DNA of 64,000 nucleotides from Echinicola pacifica DSM 19836 (GTDB lineage: Bacteria; Bacteroidota; Bacteroidia; Cytophagales; Cyclobacteriaceae), in the NCBI RefSeq assembly GCF_000373245.1, contig NZ_KB890755.1, positions 109,762-173,761 on the forward strand, in the 5' to 3' direction. A program made the position numbers and the translations under genes. Under the pieces are notes generated by a model. It did not search any database. It worked only from the letters and a program-made list of their open reading frames with translations, and was not told the DNA's origin. Below, one piece after another: positions 47,617 through 62,680 of the stretch; the first letter of the stretch is position 1, and the number at the start of each line of letters is the position of its first letter.

Positions 47617-50163
47617 CTATAACTCTATTTCCAGGGATTCATTGGCATGAAGGATCAGGGGTCGGAGCTTCTTAGTCCCCAGTCCCTCCAGGCTAAACTC
47701 CTTCAAAGCCAATTCCCCATAGAGGACTTTTAGGATAGCGGTATTCGTTTTGACTTCGCAGCTGCCCCAGCTATGGCCATTGCTCCAAAAGTACCTTCCG
47801 GGCTTAGCGGTGAAGGACATGGAACTGTCCACCGCGGAATAATGGAATCCAGATATGGCTAAAACGCCTCCCCAGGCCATCATGCTTCTGGCATAATGGT
47901 TACCGTATTCCGCCTCATTAAATGGATTTCTTTTTTTACCATCATAGCGTGCCCTTATATCGGTAATGGTTCTTAGCCCACTTTCCACTTGATTTTCGAA
48001 TAGCATTTCCACCGCCGCAGTATGCTCAAATCCCGTCATGACTTCGGTGAAATAAGGGAAGGGCTGCTTGGGCCTTGCGCCGGGGTAGTGGGCCATTACC
48101 AGGGCTGATTCATTGCCGAAGGCATAAGAACGCATAAAATTAGGATGTTTCATTAAACTTTCCCGATAGTTATACTTCAAAATCGCTTCATTGGTCTTTT
48201 TAATATTTTCCTCTTTAGTCAAATAACCGAGATCCAGAATATGCGCCATCACCTGGCCCACCAGCTGGTCCACGAGGACCCCATCTCCCAATTGGTATTG
48301 GGGATCATCGGCCACCAGTCTTCTCTTGACCCGAATGAGGCCCTCAGCAATGCTATCTAAGGACATAGGCGGGACGATTTGCTGCACGTAATACTCTCCA
48401 TTAAATAGTTTTTCATCCATATATGCAGCACCATTTTCAAATAATGAGCGACAGGTCTCCGCAAATTCATTTTCCCCTAAATAATTGGCCATCTCCTCCG
48501 AAGCTCGCAAAGCACCAAGGTACCAAAAACCCATTTGAGGATTTGGCCCATAGTATTCCACATCCATCGTATTATGTTGGCTGCCTTCCATGATGCCGTC
48601 TTTATCGGCATCCCATCCGTTTTTGATCCAGCAGAATTCCAGTGCTTTTTTCACCTTTGGCCAGTGCTTTCTTAAGAACTCATCCTCCCCGGAAAGCTGC
48701 CATTCCCGATAGAATTTCATGATACTCCCCATCTGTCCATCGGCGGCTGCCAATCCGAAGGTTTGGGCCCTGGTCTCCAAGGGCAGGTGAATACGGTAAC
48801 TCATCAGGCCATTATCGTCCGTGGCATAGTCAAATTCCACTTCCCGCATATTTTGGGCTATCTCCCCAAATAAGAAAGGCGTCACCTGCTCATAATTCCA
48901 GACATGGGTGCAGGTCCCTGACCCACTGCCGCTATTATCCTTCGTCCCTTCCCATCCTAAATAATGGCCTTCTCGGGTTCTGAACATCAACTGCGTTCGC
49001 AAATGTGAAAGGTTAAATAATGCGGCCTCTTTGATAATAGGCGGTAAGTCACTTTCTATAAAAGCCTCTACAAATTTCTTTGACTGATTTTCCAATTCAG
49101 GAATTCTAGGCACTATTTGGATTGCCGCCTCCCAGGAATCCTCAAATTGCCCTGCGTAATAATTGCCTACATTTACCTCTTGCTTCTCCCATGCTGGGCG
49201 GTTGGGGAAGTTCCAGGTAATAAAAAACCGAATATCTTTCTCTTCGTAAGGAGCTAAAACCGTTTTTACAGCCAAGGTACCCATGGGGCTATCCTCACCA
49301 AAACCTTCACGATCCTCCAAAAGTCCATCATCCGTATAGTCGTCCCAATACTCCAAGGTACTGTTTCCCCACTCTCCAGGCGCCCAATGTGTCCTGTAAG
49401 ATGTTTCTCCGTCACTATTAGTCAGTAAGCTGAAGGTCCCCCATTGCATACTCTCCCGATCCACAGCCTCTGAGGTATAGTGAATTCCTTTTAAGCCATT
49501 TTCCTCCTTATAGCTAATCTTATTTTTTGCCGCTTTACCGATCAGCCCATCATTCCCGATAAAATTGGGGATACTTCCAGCCAAAGAAATAGTCACCGGC
49601 TTGTTGGAAGTGTTTTTCAACTTATAACTCAAAATGGCTATCGGTAAACTGCTGTCCTCCACATTTGCAGGAATCAGTGGATTAAAGGCCCCAACGGTAA
49701 CTTCTACGGGCAAAGCTTGATCTTTTAGGTGCACCTGACCAAAGGGGTAGGCGGTGGTGAAGGTGGCGTTTTCAAACCGTGGCAAGCCGTGATTAGGGCC
49801 TGTGGCGCCATAATACCCCTCACTGTAGCTTTCTGGTAATGGCCCCTCCATCAGTAGCGCCTGAGCTTCAGTCCCTTCCTGATGGATGTATATTGCAAAA
49901 AAAGGAGCCCGATTGATCACTTCCACCCCGCCCATCTGAGGATTATACCCCTTGGCAGGGCGGCTCATTATTTCCCAGTCCTGAAGCGCTCCATAGCCGC
50001 TAAGGGAGATGGTTCCCGTTCCTATCCCCCCAATGGGCATAGCGATATGCGATAAGTGCTCCTGATCGTAGGTTTTCAGCATTGGCCATTCCCCATTCCC
50101 GGTTTGAGCGTGGCTTTTGGCTATCAAAAACACGAAAAGTGCGAGGATTTTTATTGGTTTCAT
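47617..50163 (-). CDS. GH116-family glycosidase, copy 1
   Basis: Exported enzyme of the GBA2/GH116 type; known activities are beta-glucosidase, beta-xylosidase and beta-N-acetylglucosaminidase. Signal peptide 1-20. The N-terminal domain starts LSHIAMPIGGIGTGTISLSG with LQDWEI; the (alpha/alpha)6 domain has YLGWEG, CTHVWNYEQ (418-426), ADGQMGSIMKFYREWQLSGE, and SQHNTMDVEYYGPNPQMGFW. Asp534 matches the family acid/base; Glu405 in WEG is my candidate nucleophile. Length 848. It is a tandem paralogue of the next gene, 17 bases apart. Before CTHVW it has SGSGSGT where the paralogue has YGSCFGS, so a Cys near the active site is lost. Confidence 0.92.
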   Translation of the reverse strand: MKPIKILALFVFLIAKSHAQTGNGEWPMLKTYDQEHLSHIAMPIGGIGTGTISLSGYGALQDWEIMSRPAKGYNPQMGGVEVINRAPFFAIYIHQEGTEAQALLMEGPLPESYSEGYYGATGPNHGLPRFENATFTTAYPFGQVHLKDQALPVEVTVGAFNPLIPANVEDSSLPIAILSYKLKNTSNKPVTISLAGSIPNFIGNDGLIGKAAKNKISYKEENGLKGIHYTSEAVDRESMQWGTFSLLTNSDGETSYRTHWAPGEWGNSTLEYWDDYTDDGLLEDREGFGEDSPMGTLAVKTVLAPYEEKDIRFFITWNFPNRPAWEKQEVNVGNYYAGQFEDSWEAAIQIVPRIPELENQSKKFVEAFIESDLPPIIKEAALFNLSHLRTQLMFRTREGHYLGWEGTKDNSGSGSGTCTHVWNYEQVTPFLFGEIAQNMREVEFDYATDDNGLMSYRIHLPLETRAQTFGLAAADGQMGSIMKFYREWQLSGEDEFLRKHWPKVKKALEFCWIKNGWDADKDGIMEGSQHNTMDVEYYGPNPQMGFWYLGALRASEEMANYLGENEFAETCRSLFENGAAYMDEKLFNGEYYVQQIVPPMSLDSIAEGLIRVKRRLVADDPQYQLGDGVLVDQLVGQVMAHILDLGYLTKEENIKKTNEAILKYNYRESLMKHPNFMRSYAFGNESALVMAHYPGARPKQPFPYFTEVMTGFEHTAAVEMLFENQVESGLRTITDIRARYDGKKRNPFNEAEYGNHYARSMMAWGGVLAISGFHYSAVDSSMSFTAKPGRYFWSNGHSWGSCEVKTNTAILKVLYGELALKEFSLEGLGTKKLRPLILHANESLEIEL

Positions 50164-50180
50164 AGTAGCTTTCTCTGACC

Positions 50181-52799
50181 TTAAAATTTGATGATTACTG
50201 TTGCTGAAGATTGAATAGGTTTGCTATCAAGCTCTGCGGTGCCTTCTCCTACTAATGAAAAGCGCTCCAACACCAAACTCCCGGAAAGTACGGATAAGGA
50301 AGCTTCTCTATCCCTCACCTCGCAGGTGCCCCAGCTATAGCCATTGGACCAAAAATAGGTACCAGGCTTGGAGGTGAAGGTCATGGATTTTTCTACGGCG
50401 GAGTACTGGAATTTTGAGCTGGCCAATACCCCAGCCCAAGCGACCATGCTTCGGGCATAATGATGGCCCGCTTCCGCCTCATTGAAAGGGCTTCTCTTCC
50501 TGCCATCATATCGCTCCCTGATATTACGGATACACTTCAGTCCATTATCGATTTGGCCTTCCTGCAGCATCCCTATTGCCGCTGTATATTCAAAGCCCGT
50601 CATGACTTCTGTGAAATATGGGAAAGGTTTTTTTGGTCTTTCTCCAGGATAGGCCGCCATGACCAAGGCAGATTCATCTCCCAAAGCATAGGAGCGGTGG
50701 AAATTGGCGAAAGAACTCATCTCTTCCACATAGTTATATCTCATGATGGATTCCAATGTTTTCTTAATATGCTCCTCTTTGCCCAGGTATCCTAAGCCCA
50801 CCACATGGGCAAACATCTGTCCTACTAGCTGATCCACCAATACGCCCTTGCCTAATTGGAAATCGGGTGAGCTAAAGTCGGTGGCCTCGGCGCCACTGGT
50901 AATCCCCATCAGTGCGGGGGCCACATGATCTGCAGACATGGGAGGCTGGATCTGCTGTTCATAATATTCTCCATTGAAAAGATTTTGATCCATCCATTCG
51001 GATCCCCTTTCAAACAGCTGATTACAAGTCGTGGCGAAAGCTTTATCGTCAAGGTATCTGGCCATTTCGGCCGATGCCTTCAAGGCTCCTAAGTACCAAA
51101 ATCCCATCTGGGGATTGGGACCAAAATATTCCACATCCATGGTATTATGCTGGGAGCCTTCCATCACGCCATCCTTATTGGCATCCCAGCCTCCGGGGAT
51201 CCAGCAAAACTCCAATGATCTCTTTACCATTGGCCAATGTGCTTTTAGGAATGTGTCGTCGCCCGAAAGCTGCCATTCCCGGTAAAATTTCATAATACTC
51301 CCCATCTGCCCATCCGCAGCAGCCTTCCCCCATAGCTTAGCGGAATCAAGAGGTAAGTAGGCCCTGAAACTCATGAGCCCAGTATCATCGGTGGCATAGC
51401 CATATTCCACGTCCCGCATCGTTTTGGCTAGTTCTCCAAAGAGAAAAGCGGTGGTCTGCTCATAGTTCCAGACATGGGTGCAGGAACCAAAACAAGACCC
51501 ATAATCGTCAAAAAGCCCCTCCCATCCCAAAAGATGGCCACTCTCTATTCGGAAAGCCAATTGGGTGCGAAGGTGAGCCAGGTTAAACAAGGCCGATTCC
51601 TTTATTTCCGCTGGGATATCACTTTCTATTAGGGCATTTACAAACATCTTGGTCTTTTCCTCCAGCTCGGTCAGCCGGGGCAGGGTCTGCGTAATCACCT
51701 CCCAGGAATCATGGTATTGGGTAGCATAATAATTGCCCATGGTGGACTTGATCTCTTTTTGAAAGCCAGGCTTATCCCATGTTTGTCTATTGGGAAAATG
51801 CCAGCTGATCAGGAATCGAAAGTCTTTTTCCTCCCCAGCCTGTAAATTGGTTTTTACCGCTAATGAGCCTAAGGGAGCATTAGCTTCTTCATTGACACGC
51901 TTTTCTAATTCACCGTCCTCCGAGAAATCATCCCAATAATCCAACCTCTGTTTATCCCAACGACTTTCTAATTTCTCCCAGGAGGTACGATAGGTTGTAA
52001 GTCCTTCGTTTAGTGAAACAAAACTCATCGTCCCCCATTGCTCACTGGAAGGGTCCACCCCCTTTGAGGTATAATGGATACCTTTGACCTGCTTGTCTTC
52101 ACGGTACTCATTTACATTATTTATTGCTGCGCCTCTTTTGCCATCGTATCCTATAAAATTCTGTATAGTTCCCGCAAGAGAGATCGTAATTTCCTTATCC
52201 GTAGTATTTTTGACGGTATACTCCAGCACCATCATCGGAATACTGCTATCATCTATATTGCCAGGAATAAGGGGGTTAAATGCCTTTACGATCACCTCTA
52301 CAGGAAGCTGCTCGTCACTTAAAAACACCTGACCAAATGGATAGGCGGCTTTAAATGAGGCTTTGCCAAATCGAGGTAAACCATGCTGATTTGAGGTGGC
52401 TCCCCAGGCTCCCTCATAGTGGCCGGGGTCCGATGGGCCTTCCAATAATCGGCTTTGCTTTTGCCCATCAGCTTCTTCCATAAAAATCGCAAAAAAGGGT
52501 CCTTTTTGCTTTACCGGCCCTCTATTTTCCAGGGTCGGGTTGAAGCCTTTTGAGGGGCGGTTCATGATCTCCCAGTCCTCCAAAGAGCCCCTGCCCGTCA
52601 AGGAGATGGTTCCTGTGCCAATGCCGCCTACCGGCATGGCGATTTTCTGAATATGGTCTTGATCGTAGGTTTTCAGCACAGGCCAATCGCTCCCTATTTG
52701 TGCGCATAGGCTAAACACCTGTGCAAACATCATGAGGACGGTGCCTATCACCACTTTTGAGTAATTATTATCTGTTGAGTTTATATGAATTTTGGGCAT
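50181..52799 (-). CDS. GH116-family glycosidase, copy 2
   Basis: Exported GH116 enzyme with the same layout as copy 1: IQKIAMPVGGIGTGTISLTG, LGWEG, SCTHVWNYEQ, ADGQMGSIMKFYREWQLSGD and HNTMDVEYFGPNPQMGFWYL are conserved. Length 872, with an N-terminal leader before a signal-like segment (VVIGTVLMMFAQVFSLCAQ, about 16-34) and a short insert near GISTSGAEATDFSS-type loop at about 665. It retains SCFGSC before HVWNYEQ, the form I recall as usual in this subfamily. It follows sulfatase G by 53 bases. The two copies diverge along their whole length, so the duplication is not recent; different substrates are likely. Confidence 0.92.
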   Translation of the reverse strand: MPKIHINSTDNNYSKVVIGTVLMMFAQVFSLCAQIGSDWPVLKTYDQDHIQKIAMPVGGIGTGTISLTGRGSLEDWEIMNRPSKGFNPTLENRGPVKQKGPFFAIFMEEADGQKQSRLLEGPSDPGHYEGAWGATSNQHGLPRFGKASFKAAYPFGQVFLSDEQLPVEVIVKAFNPLIPGNIDDSSIPMMVLEYTVKNTTDKEITISLAGTIQNFIGYDGKRGAAINNVNEYREDKQVKGIHYTSKGVDPSSEQWGTMSFVSLNEGLTTYRTSWEKLESRWDKQRLDYWDDFSEDGELEKRVNEEANAPLGSLAVKTNLQAGEEKDFRFLISWHFPNRQTWDKPGFQKEIKSTMGNYYATQYHDSWEVITQTLPRLTELEEKTKMFVNALIESDIPAEIKESALFNLAHLRTQLAFRIESGHLLGWEGLFDDYGSCFGSCTHVWNYEQTTAFLFGELAKTMRDVEYGYATDDTGLMSFRAYLPLDSAKLWGKAAADGQMGSIMKFYREWQLSGDDTFLKAHWPMVKRSLEFCWIPGGWDANKDGVMEGSQHNTMDVEYFGPNPQMGFWYLGALKASAEMARYLDDKAFATTCNQLFERGSEWMDQNLFNGEYYEQQIQPPMSADHVAPALMGITSGAEATDFSSPDFQLGKGVLVDQLVGQMFAHVVGLGYLGKEEHIKKTLESIMRYNYVEEMSSFANFHRSYALGDESALVMAAYPGERPKKPFPYFTEVMTGFEYTAAIGMLQEGQIDNGLKCIRNIRERYDGRKRSPFNEAEAGHHYARSMVAWAGVLASSKFQYSAVEKSMTFTSKPGTYFWSNGYSWGTCEVRDREASLSVLSGSLVLERFSLVGEGTAELDSKPIQSSATVIIKF

Positions 52800-52852
52800 G
52801 GTAATGTTTTGCTATATCTATTTCTTTCCTTCCAGCGTATTTCAATTAGACA

Positions 52853-54304
52853 CTATTTATTAATCGTCAATATTTGCGGGTTTACCACGTGACCGGCTGG
52901 CCGGTTGTTTTTCTTTATATCTTCTTCAAATGCTAACATGGCCTTCTTCAACTGAGCCACAATTTCAGGCTGTTGTAAGGCGAGGTTTTCCTTTTCGGCA
53001 CTATCCACTTTCAAATTATAAAGTGCTTCTTCTCCTTTTATGATTCTAAGTTTCCAATCCTTCCACCTTACCGCTTCCAAAGTCCCCCAGTGAGAGTAAA
53101 AAAAATATTCATGTGGACTTTTAGCTCCTTCGGTAAGAACGGGTAAAATATCCTTCCCATCAATTATTCGATCTTCGGGCAATTTGGCTCCAATCAGCTT
53201 AGCAAAGGTTGGCAATATATCCATGGTGGTAAGCAGCTCATCATTTTCACTTCCTGCCTGGATCCCATTGGGCCAGCGAATGACCGTTGGCATTCGCATC
53301 CCCCCTTCCAAGGTTTGGCCTTTACGTCCCGACAAAGGACCAGTGGAGGCATATTTTGCCGCTGGGCCATTGTCACTTGTAAATATCACTATGGTATTTT
53401 CATCGATGCCCTGTTCCTTTAGCGCAGTAAGGATTTCACCCACGGACCAGTCTATTTCATAAATGGCCGTGGAGTATATATTGTCCGCCGCATTCTTCCC
53501 GGTAGCCAATACCTGTGCGTATTCCTCTTTAATCTCTGCTGAAGCAGCCACTGGGGCATGTGGAATAGGATGAGGCACATATAAGAAGAAACTCTCCTCT
53601 TTATGGTCTTCTATAAATTTCACAGCACGCTCCGTGATCCTTCGAGTCAGGTAATTATCATCAGGATCAAGTTCGACCACATTCTCCCCTTCAAGAAGGG
53701 GAAGTGGAGGGAATTGGAAATATTTTTGACGAGGATGCCGTGGTGTGATGTCATGGCTGTAGGGCAAACCGAAGAATTCTTCGAATCCCTGTCTGGTGGG
53801 CAAAAATTCTAATTGATCCCCCAAATGCCACTTTCCAAAAATACCAGTACGGTAACCGACAGAACGGGCTATTTCGGCAATGGTAATTTCATCAGGGTTT
53901 AGGCCGTTGCCATCTGCTGCTAAGCATACCGGAAACCGTTTTTTGCCAGAAATATTAGGTACCTCTTTATATAAACTAGAGGCAGGCTCCATACCTATAC
54001 GTCTGGGGTAGGACCCTGTCATAAGAGCGGCACGGGAAGGGGTACATAATGGTGCCGCCACATAAAAACTAGTTAGACGGGCTCCTTCTGCCGCCATCTG
54101 GTCGATATTGGGAGTATATACATGGGCACCTCCATAGCAGCTAAGGTCCCCATACCCCTGATCATCGGTAAAAATAATAACCAAATTAGGGCGGCTATGG
54201 CCAGTCCTAGTCGGAGATTCTTCCTGGGCTAGGCTCGTATTTACGCTGACAAGGAGCACAAAAAATGCTAATTTAATATCCTTTAATAGTTTTAAATAGG
54301 TCAT
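52853..54304 (-). CDS. S1-family sulfatase, CTPSR type (sulfatase G)
   Basis: First gene of the six-gene unit ending at 42947. Signal peptide ends near residue 26 (NTSLAQ). Metal-site motif LVIIFTDDQGYGDLSCYGGA, maturation motif CTPSRAALMTG at Cys87, then IFGKWHLGDQLEFLPTRQGF, HPIPHAPVAAS and IFTSDNGPAAK. Length 483. The IFGKWHLGDQ..LPTxQGFExFFGLPYS layout is close to that of sulfatase A, so these two are probably paralogues with related substrates. The promoter should lie in 54305-54391, between the start and the GH30-like terminator; no consensus was found. Confidence 0.92.
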   Translation of the reverse strand: MTYLKLLKDIKLAFFVLLVSVNTSLAQEESPTRTGHSRPNLVIIFTDDQGYGDLSCYGGAHVYTPNIDQMAAEGARLTSFYVAAPLCTPSRAALMTGSYPRRIGMEPASSLYKEVPNISGKKRFPVCLAADGNGLNPDEITIAEIARSVGYRTGIFGKWHLGDQLEFLPTRQGFEEFFGLPYSHDITPRHPRQKYFQFPPLPLLEGENVVELDPDDNYLTRRITERAVKFIEDHKEESFFLYVPHPIPHAPVAASAEIKEEYAQVLATGKNAADNIYSTAIYEIDWSVGEILTALKEQGIDENTIVIFTSDNGPAAKYASTGPLSGRKGQTLEGGMRMPTVIRWPNGIQAGSENDELLTTMDILPTFAKLIGAKLPEDRIIDGKDILPVLTEGAKSPHEYFFYSHWGTLEAVRWKDWKLRIIKGEEALYNLKVDSAEKENLALQQPEIVAQLKKAMLAFEEDIKKNNRPAGHVVNPQILTINK

Positions 54305-54391
54305 AACTTCTGTGTTGCTTGTTATTTTACATCTGCTGCTTCTTCTGAATACACCTCCCAGCTCAGTATATGGGCTTCTCTAAACCTAAAA

Positions 54392-54423
54392 AGAATCCCA
54401 TGGCTGATACGCCATGAGATTCT
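54392..54423 (-). terminator. Intrinsic terminator after the GH30-like gene
   Basis: On the minus strand AGAATCTCATGGC pairs with GCCATGGGATTCT (13 bp, one G-U wobble) around a 6-base loop, followed by TTTTTAGG. It lies about 40 bases past the GH30-like stop and isolates that gene from sulfatase G. Confidence 0.8.
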
Positions 54424-54464
54424 GCTTTTGATGCTCATTTGGAATAAATGAGGAGGTATTTTTC

Positions 54465-55790
54465 TTAATTCATAAGAGGAACAGAAACACTATAATAAGA
54501 ATAAGGAGCTAAGGTAACCAGCCATTTGGTAGAACTTATCCGCTGGCTCATGGTATTGGTGGTGAGCAGCTCTATATTATTAGCATCCCAGGTTTTTTCA
54601 TCGAAATCAGCATTGCTATAATATCCACCGCCTATATTTATTTCAATGGTTTTGGTGACGTTGGATGAGTTAATGATATGGGATTGTGCTATATCCTGCC
54701 CAGCAAAAGAGACGACCATCACATCCTCATCCGAGCTGCTTGAGCCAATTTTGAGTTTATTTTCGGAGGTGTTTACCAAATGCTTAAAGCCACTAAATTT
54801 ATAGGGTTGTATCCCTCCATTAAAATACACAAACCTATTGGTGGTCTGGTAGAATATAATCTGATCAGCCCCAGCCTGAATTGCAGGGAAGATATTCGCC
54901 AGACCATCTATGAGGTTATTAATATTATCTCCCGTCTTATATCGGGTGGCCTCAGAATACCATACAGGGTTTGAGGAGGCGCTCACCAAATTCCCCCAGG
55001 TACTAATCCATTGGCTTTTGGGGATGCTTCCATCGTCATAAAAATGAGATCCTGTAATATCTAATAAAGGCTCCAAATCCGCCTGCACAGTGATTGCAGT
55101 TTGTAAGCCCCAGGTTTCTATCCCCACTTTTTTGGTAGTGCCCAAGTTATTCATTTGATTAAATACCTTCTGATAATCTGAAATTCCTGCAGGGTCTTCA
55201 TTAAAGGGGCCAAAATAATCCAACTGATGATTATTATCAGTGAGCATCTGAATGAAATCATCCAATCTTTTGGCATAAGCGGTGAGGTTTAGCGAGTAGA
55301 TATTATAACTGCAGCATCCTTTCATTGATGAGGGGAATTTATCCGCTCCGTGCAGGTTATTATTTTGATCTCCGTCTCCATTAGCCACACTCGCAAAGAA
55401 TTTGACATTCGGATTAGCGGTCTTGGAGGCATCCATTATTGTGATAAGCTTATCATAAAATGGGTCCGTAGCCTCACGCATGGCATACACGGGGATTCGC
55501 AGAAGGTTTAGGTTCATTTCGGAAAACATCCTGTTGGCTACCTGCTGGACGTTGCCATCGGCCCATCCTTTCATGGTCAATTTAGCATCTGCTCCATAGA
55601 GTACCTCCTGGTAGGTTTGGGAAGGGTCAATGGAGATGCTGGCATCCACCGTCACCGATACATGTGGAGTCACTTCATCATCTTCGGCTGAGCTTAATTC
55701 TAAGCTGCTGCAGCTCATCATCAGTGAAGCCGTCAACACAGACATAATGGATAGAGACCTGGGTCTCATAAAAAAACTTAATGATTTCAT
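54465..55790 (-). CDS. GH30-like clan GH-A glycoside hydrolase, lipoprotein
   Basis: Predicted retaining glycosidase anchored as a lipoprotein (lipobox MMSC, Cys27). After an unconserved N-terminus the barrel contains NRMFSEMNLNLLRIPVYAMR and NPNVKFFASVANGDGDQNNN. The acid/base candidate is Glu198 in FGPFNEDPAG and the nucleophile candidate Glu280 in NPVWYSEATRY. The final ~100 residues (about 340-441) form a beta-sandwich ending in LVTLAPYSYYSVSVPL, as in GH30. Length 441. The family is assigned by layout rather than by a strong signature; another clan GH-A family is possible. It has its own terminator and an upstream motif shared with the 62437 unit, and it is the only candidate endo-acting enzyme in the window. 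Confidence 0.65.
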   Translation of the reverse strand: MKSLSFFMRPRSLSIMSVLTASLMMSCSSLELSSAEDDEVTPHVSVTVDASISIDPSQTYQEVLYGADAKLTMKGWADGNVQQVANRMFSEMNLNLLRIPVYAMREATDPFYDKLITIMDASKTANPNVKFFASVANGDGDQNNNLHGADKFPSSMKGCCSYNIYSLNLTAYAKRLDDFIQMLTDNNHQLDYFGPFNEDPAGISDYQKVFNQMNNLGTTKKVGIETWGLQTAITVQADLEPLLDITGSHFYDDGSIPKSQWISTWGNLVSASSNPVWYSEATRYKTGDNINNLIDGLANIFPAIQAGADQIIFYQTTNRFVYFNGGIQPYKFSGFKHLVNTSENKLKIGSSSSDEDVMVVSFAGQDIAQSHIINSSNVTKTIEINIGGGYYSNADFDEKTWDANNIELLTTNTMSQRISSTKWLVTLAPYSYYSVSVPLMN

Positions 55791-55852
55791 GGTTATGGAT
55801 TTAGGTTATTATTAATGATGACCAAAATCTACCAGTTATATCACGCTTTCAT

Positions 55853-55870
55853 TATGAAATATCATTCAAA
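55853..55870. promoter_or_regulatory. Shared upstream motif, copy 1
   Basis: TATGAAATATCATTCAAA, 63-80 bases upstream of the GH30-like start. It matches 17 of 18 bases at 62518-62535, upstream of sulfatase I. The core ATGA-N4-TCAT is a short dyad. Candidate binding site of a shared regulator, perhaps the hybrid two-component protein at the right edge. Confidence 0.45.
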
Positions 55871-56190
55871 ATAAGGTGTTTTTTATTCATAGATAAAATA
55901 AAGCTCTTTAGACCGCTTTTCAGTACATTATTAACCAAGAAGTCTTACTTCAATAATATAGATCCTATGCAAAATCCTGATTTTCTTAAAATATTATCCC
56001 CCCTTTTCCTCCTAATATTCCAAAATCAAAATTCAAAAATTCTCTTATTTCCTTCTTAGATATCCCTTTTCTGGCTTAGCTTCTATACTAACTCCTCTCC
56101 TAAAATCAGTGGGCGTCTGTATATATTTTCTATTTATAAGGGGTGAAAAATTATTGATTTGACCTAATAGCTAGGCGAAGGAACAAAAAA

Positions 56191-56220
56191 AGCCCTTGGC
56201 AGGAATTCCTGCCAAGGGCT
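56191..56220 (-). terminator. Strong intrinsic terminator after sulfatase H
   Basis: A perfect 30-bp palindrome: AGCCCTTGGCAGGAA followed at once by its reverse complement. On the minus strand it is followed by TTTTTTG. It lies about 23 bases past the sulfatase H stop and ends the three-gene unit that starts at 62437. Confidence 0.88.
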
Positions 56221-56243
56221 AAGCTACATATAAGATTGTAGGC

Positions 56244-62437
<6,194 letters not shown>

Positions 62438-62517
62438 GGTAGGTTTTAAATTAAATTGTTAATCAATCAAAACTAATAGTTCATTGCTTAGCGCATTCTT
62501 AATATCCATTCAATTAC

Positions 62518-62535
62518 TATGAAATATCATTTAAA
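62518..62535. promoter_or_regulatory. Shared upstream motif, copy 2
   Basis: TATGAAATATCATTTAAA, 81-98 bases upstream of sulfatase I, one mismatch from the copy at 55853. Similar distance and same orientation relative to the start codon in both places. Confidence 0.45.
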
Positions 62536-62680
62536 CATAAAACGTCGCTAATAATCAACCAGTTAGCTCATAAAAACATGCAGAATTATAGGTCAAAAAC
62601 AAATTTTCAATAGCTCTATAAGCCCTTTATGTATGGCTTATCCATTATTTAGAGGCTTATTTCTGGTGAATTTCCGCCTA

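Larger units (their letters stand above)
55791..56243. other. 453-bp gap upstream of the GH30-like gene
   Basis: AT-rich non-coding stretch. It holds the shared 18-bp motif at 55853-55870 and, at the other end, the strong terminator of sulfatase H. Nothing else recognisable; no paired promoter elements found. Confidence 0.55.

Noticed and set aside
62468-62475. TAGTTTTG (minus strand) as -7 promoter element of the 62437 unit
   Set aside because: Matches TAnnTTTG but no TTG element lies about 19-21 bases upstream, and it is only about 31 bases from the start codon.
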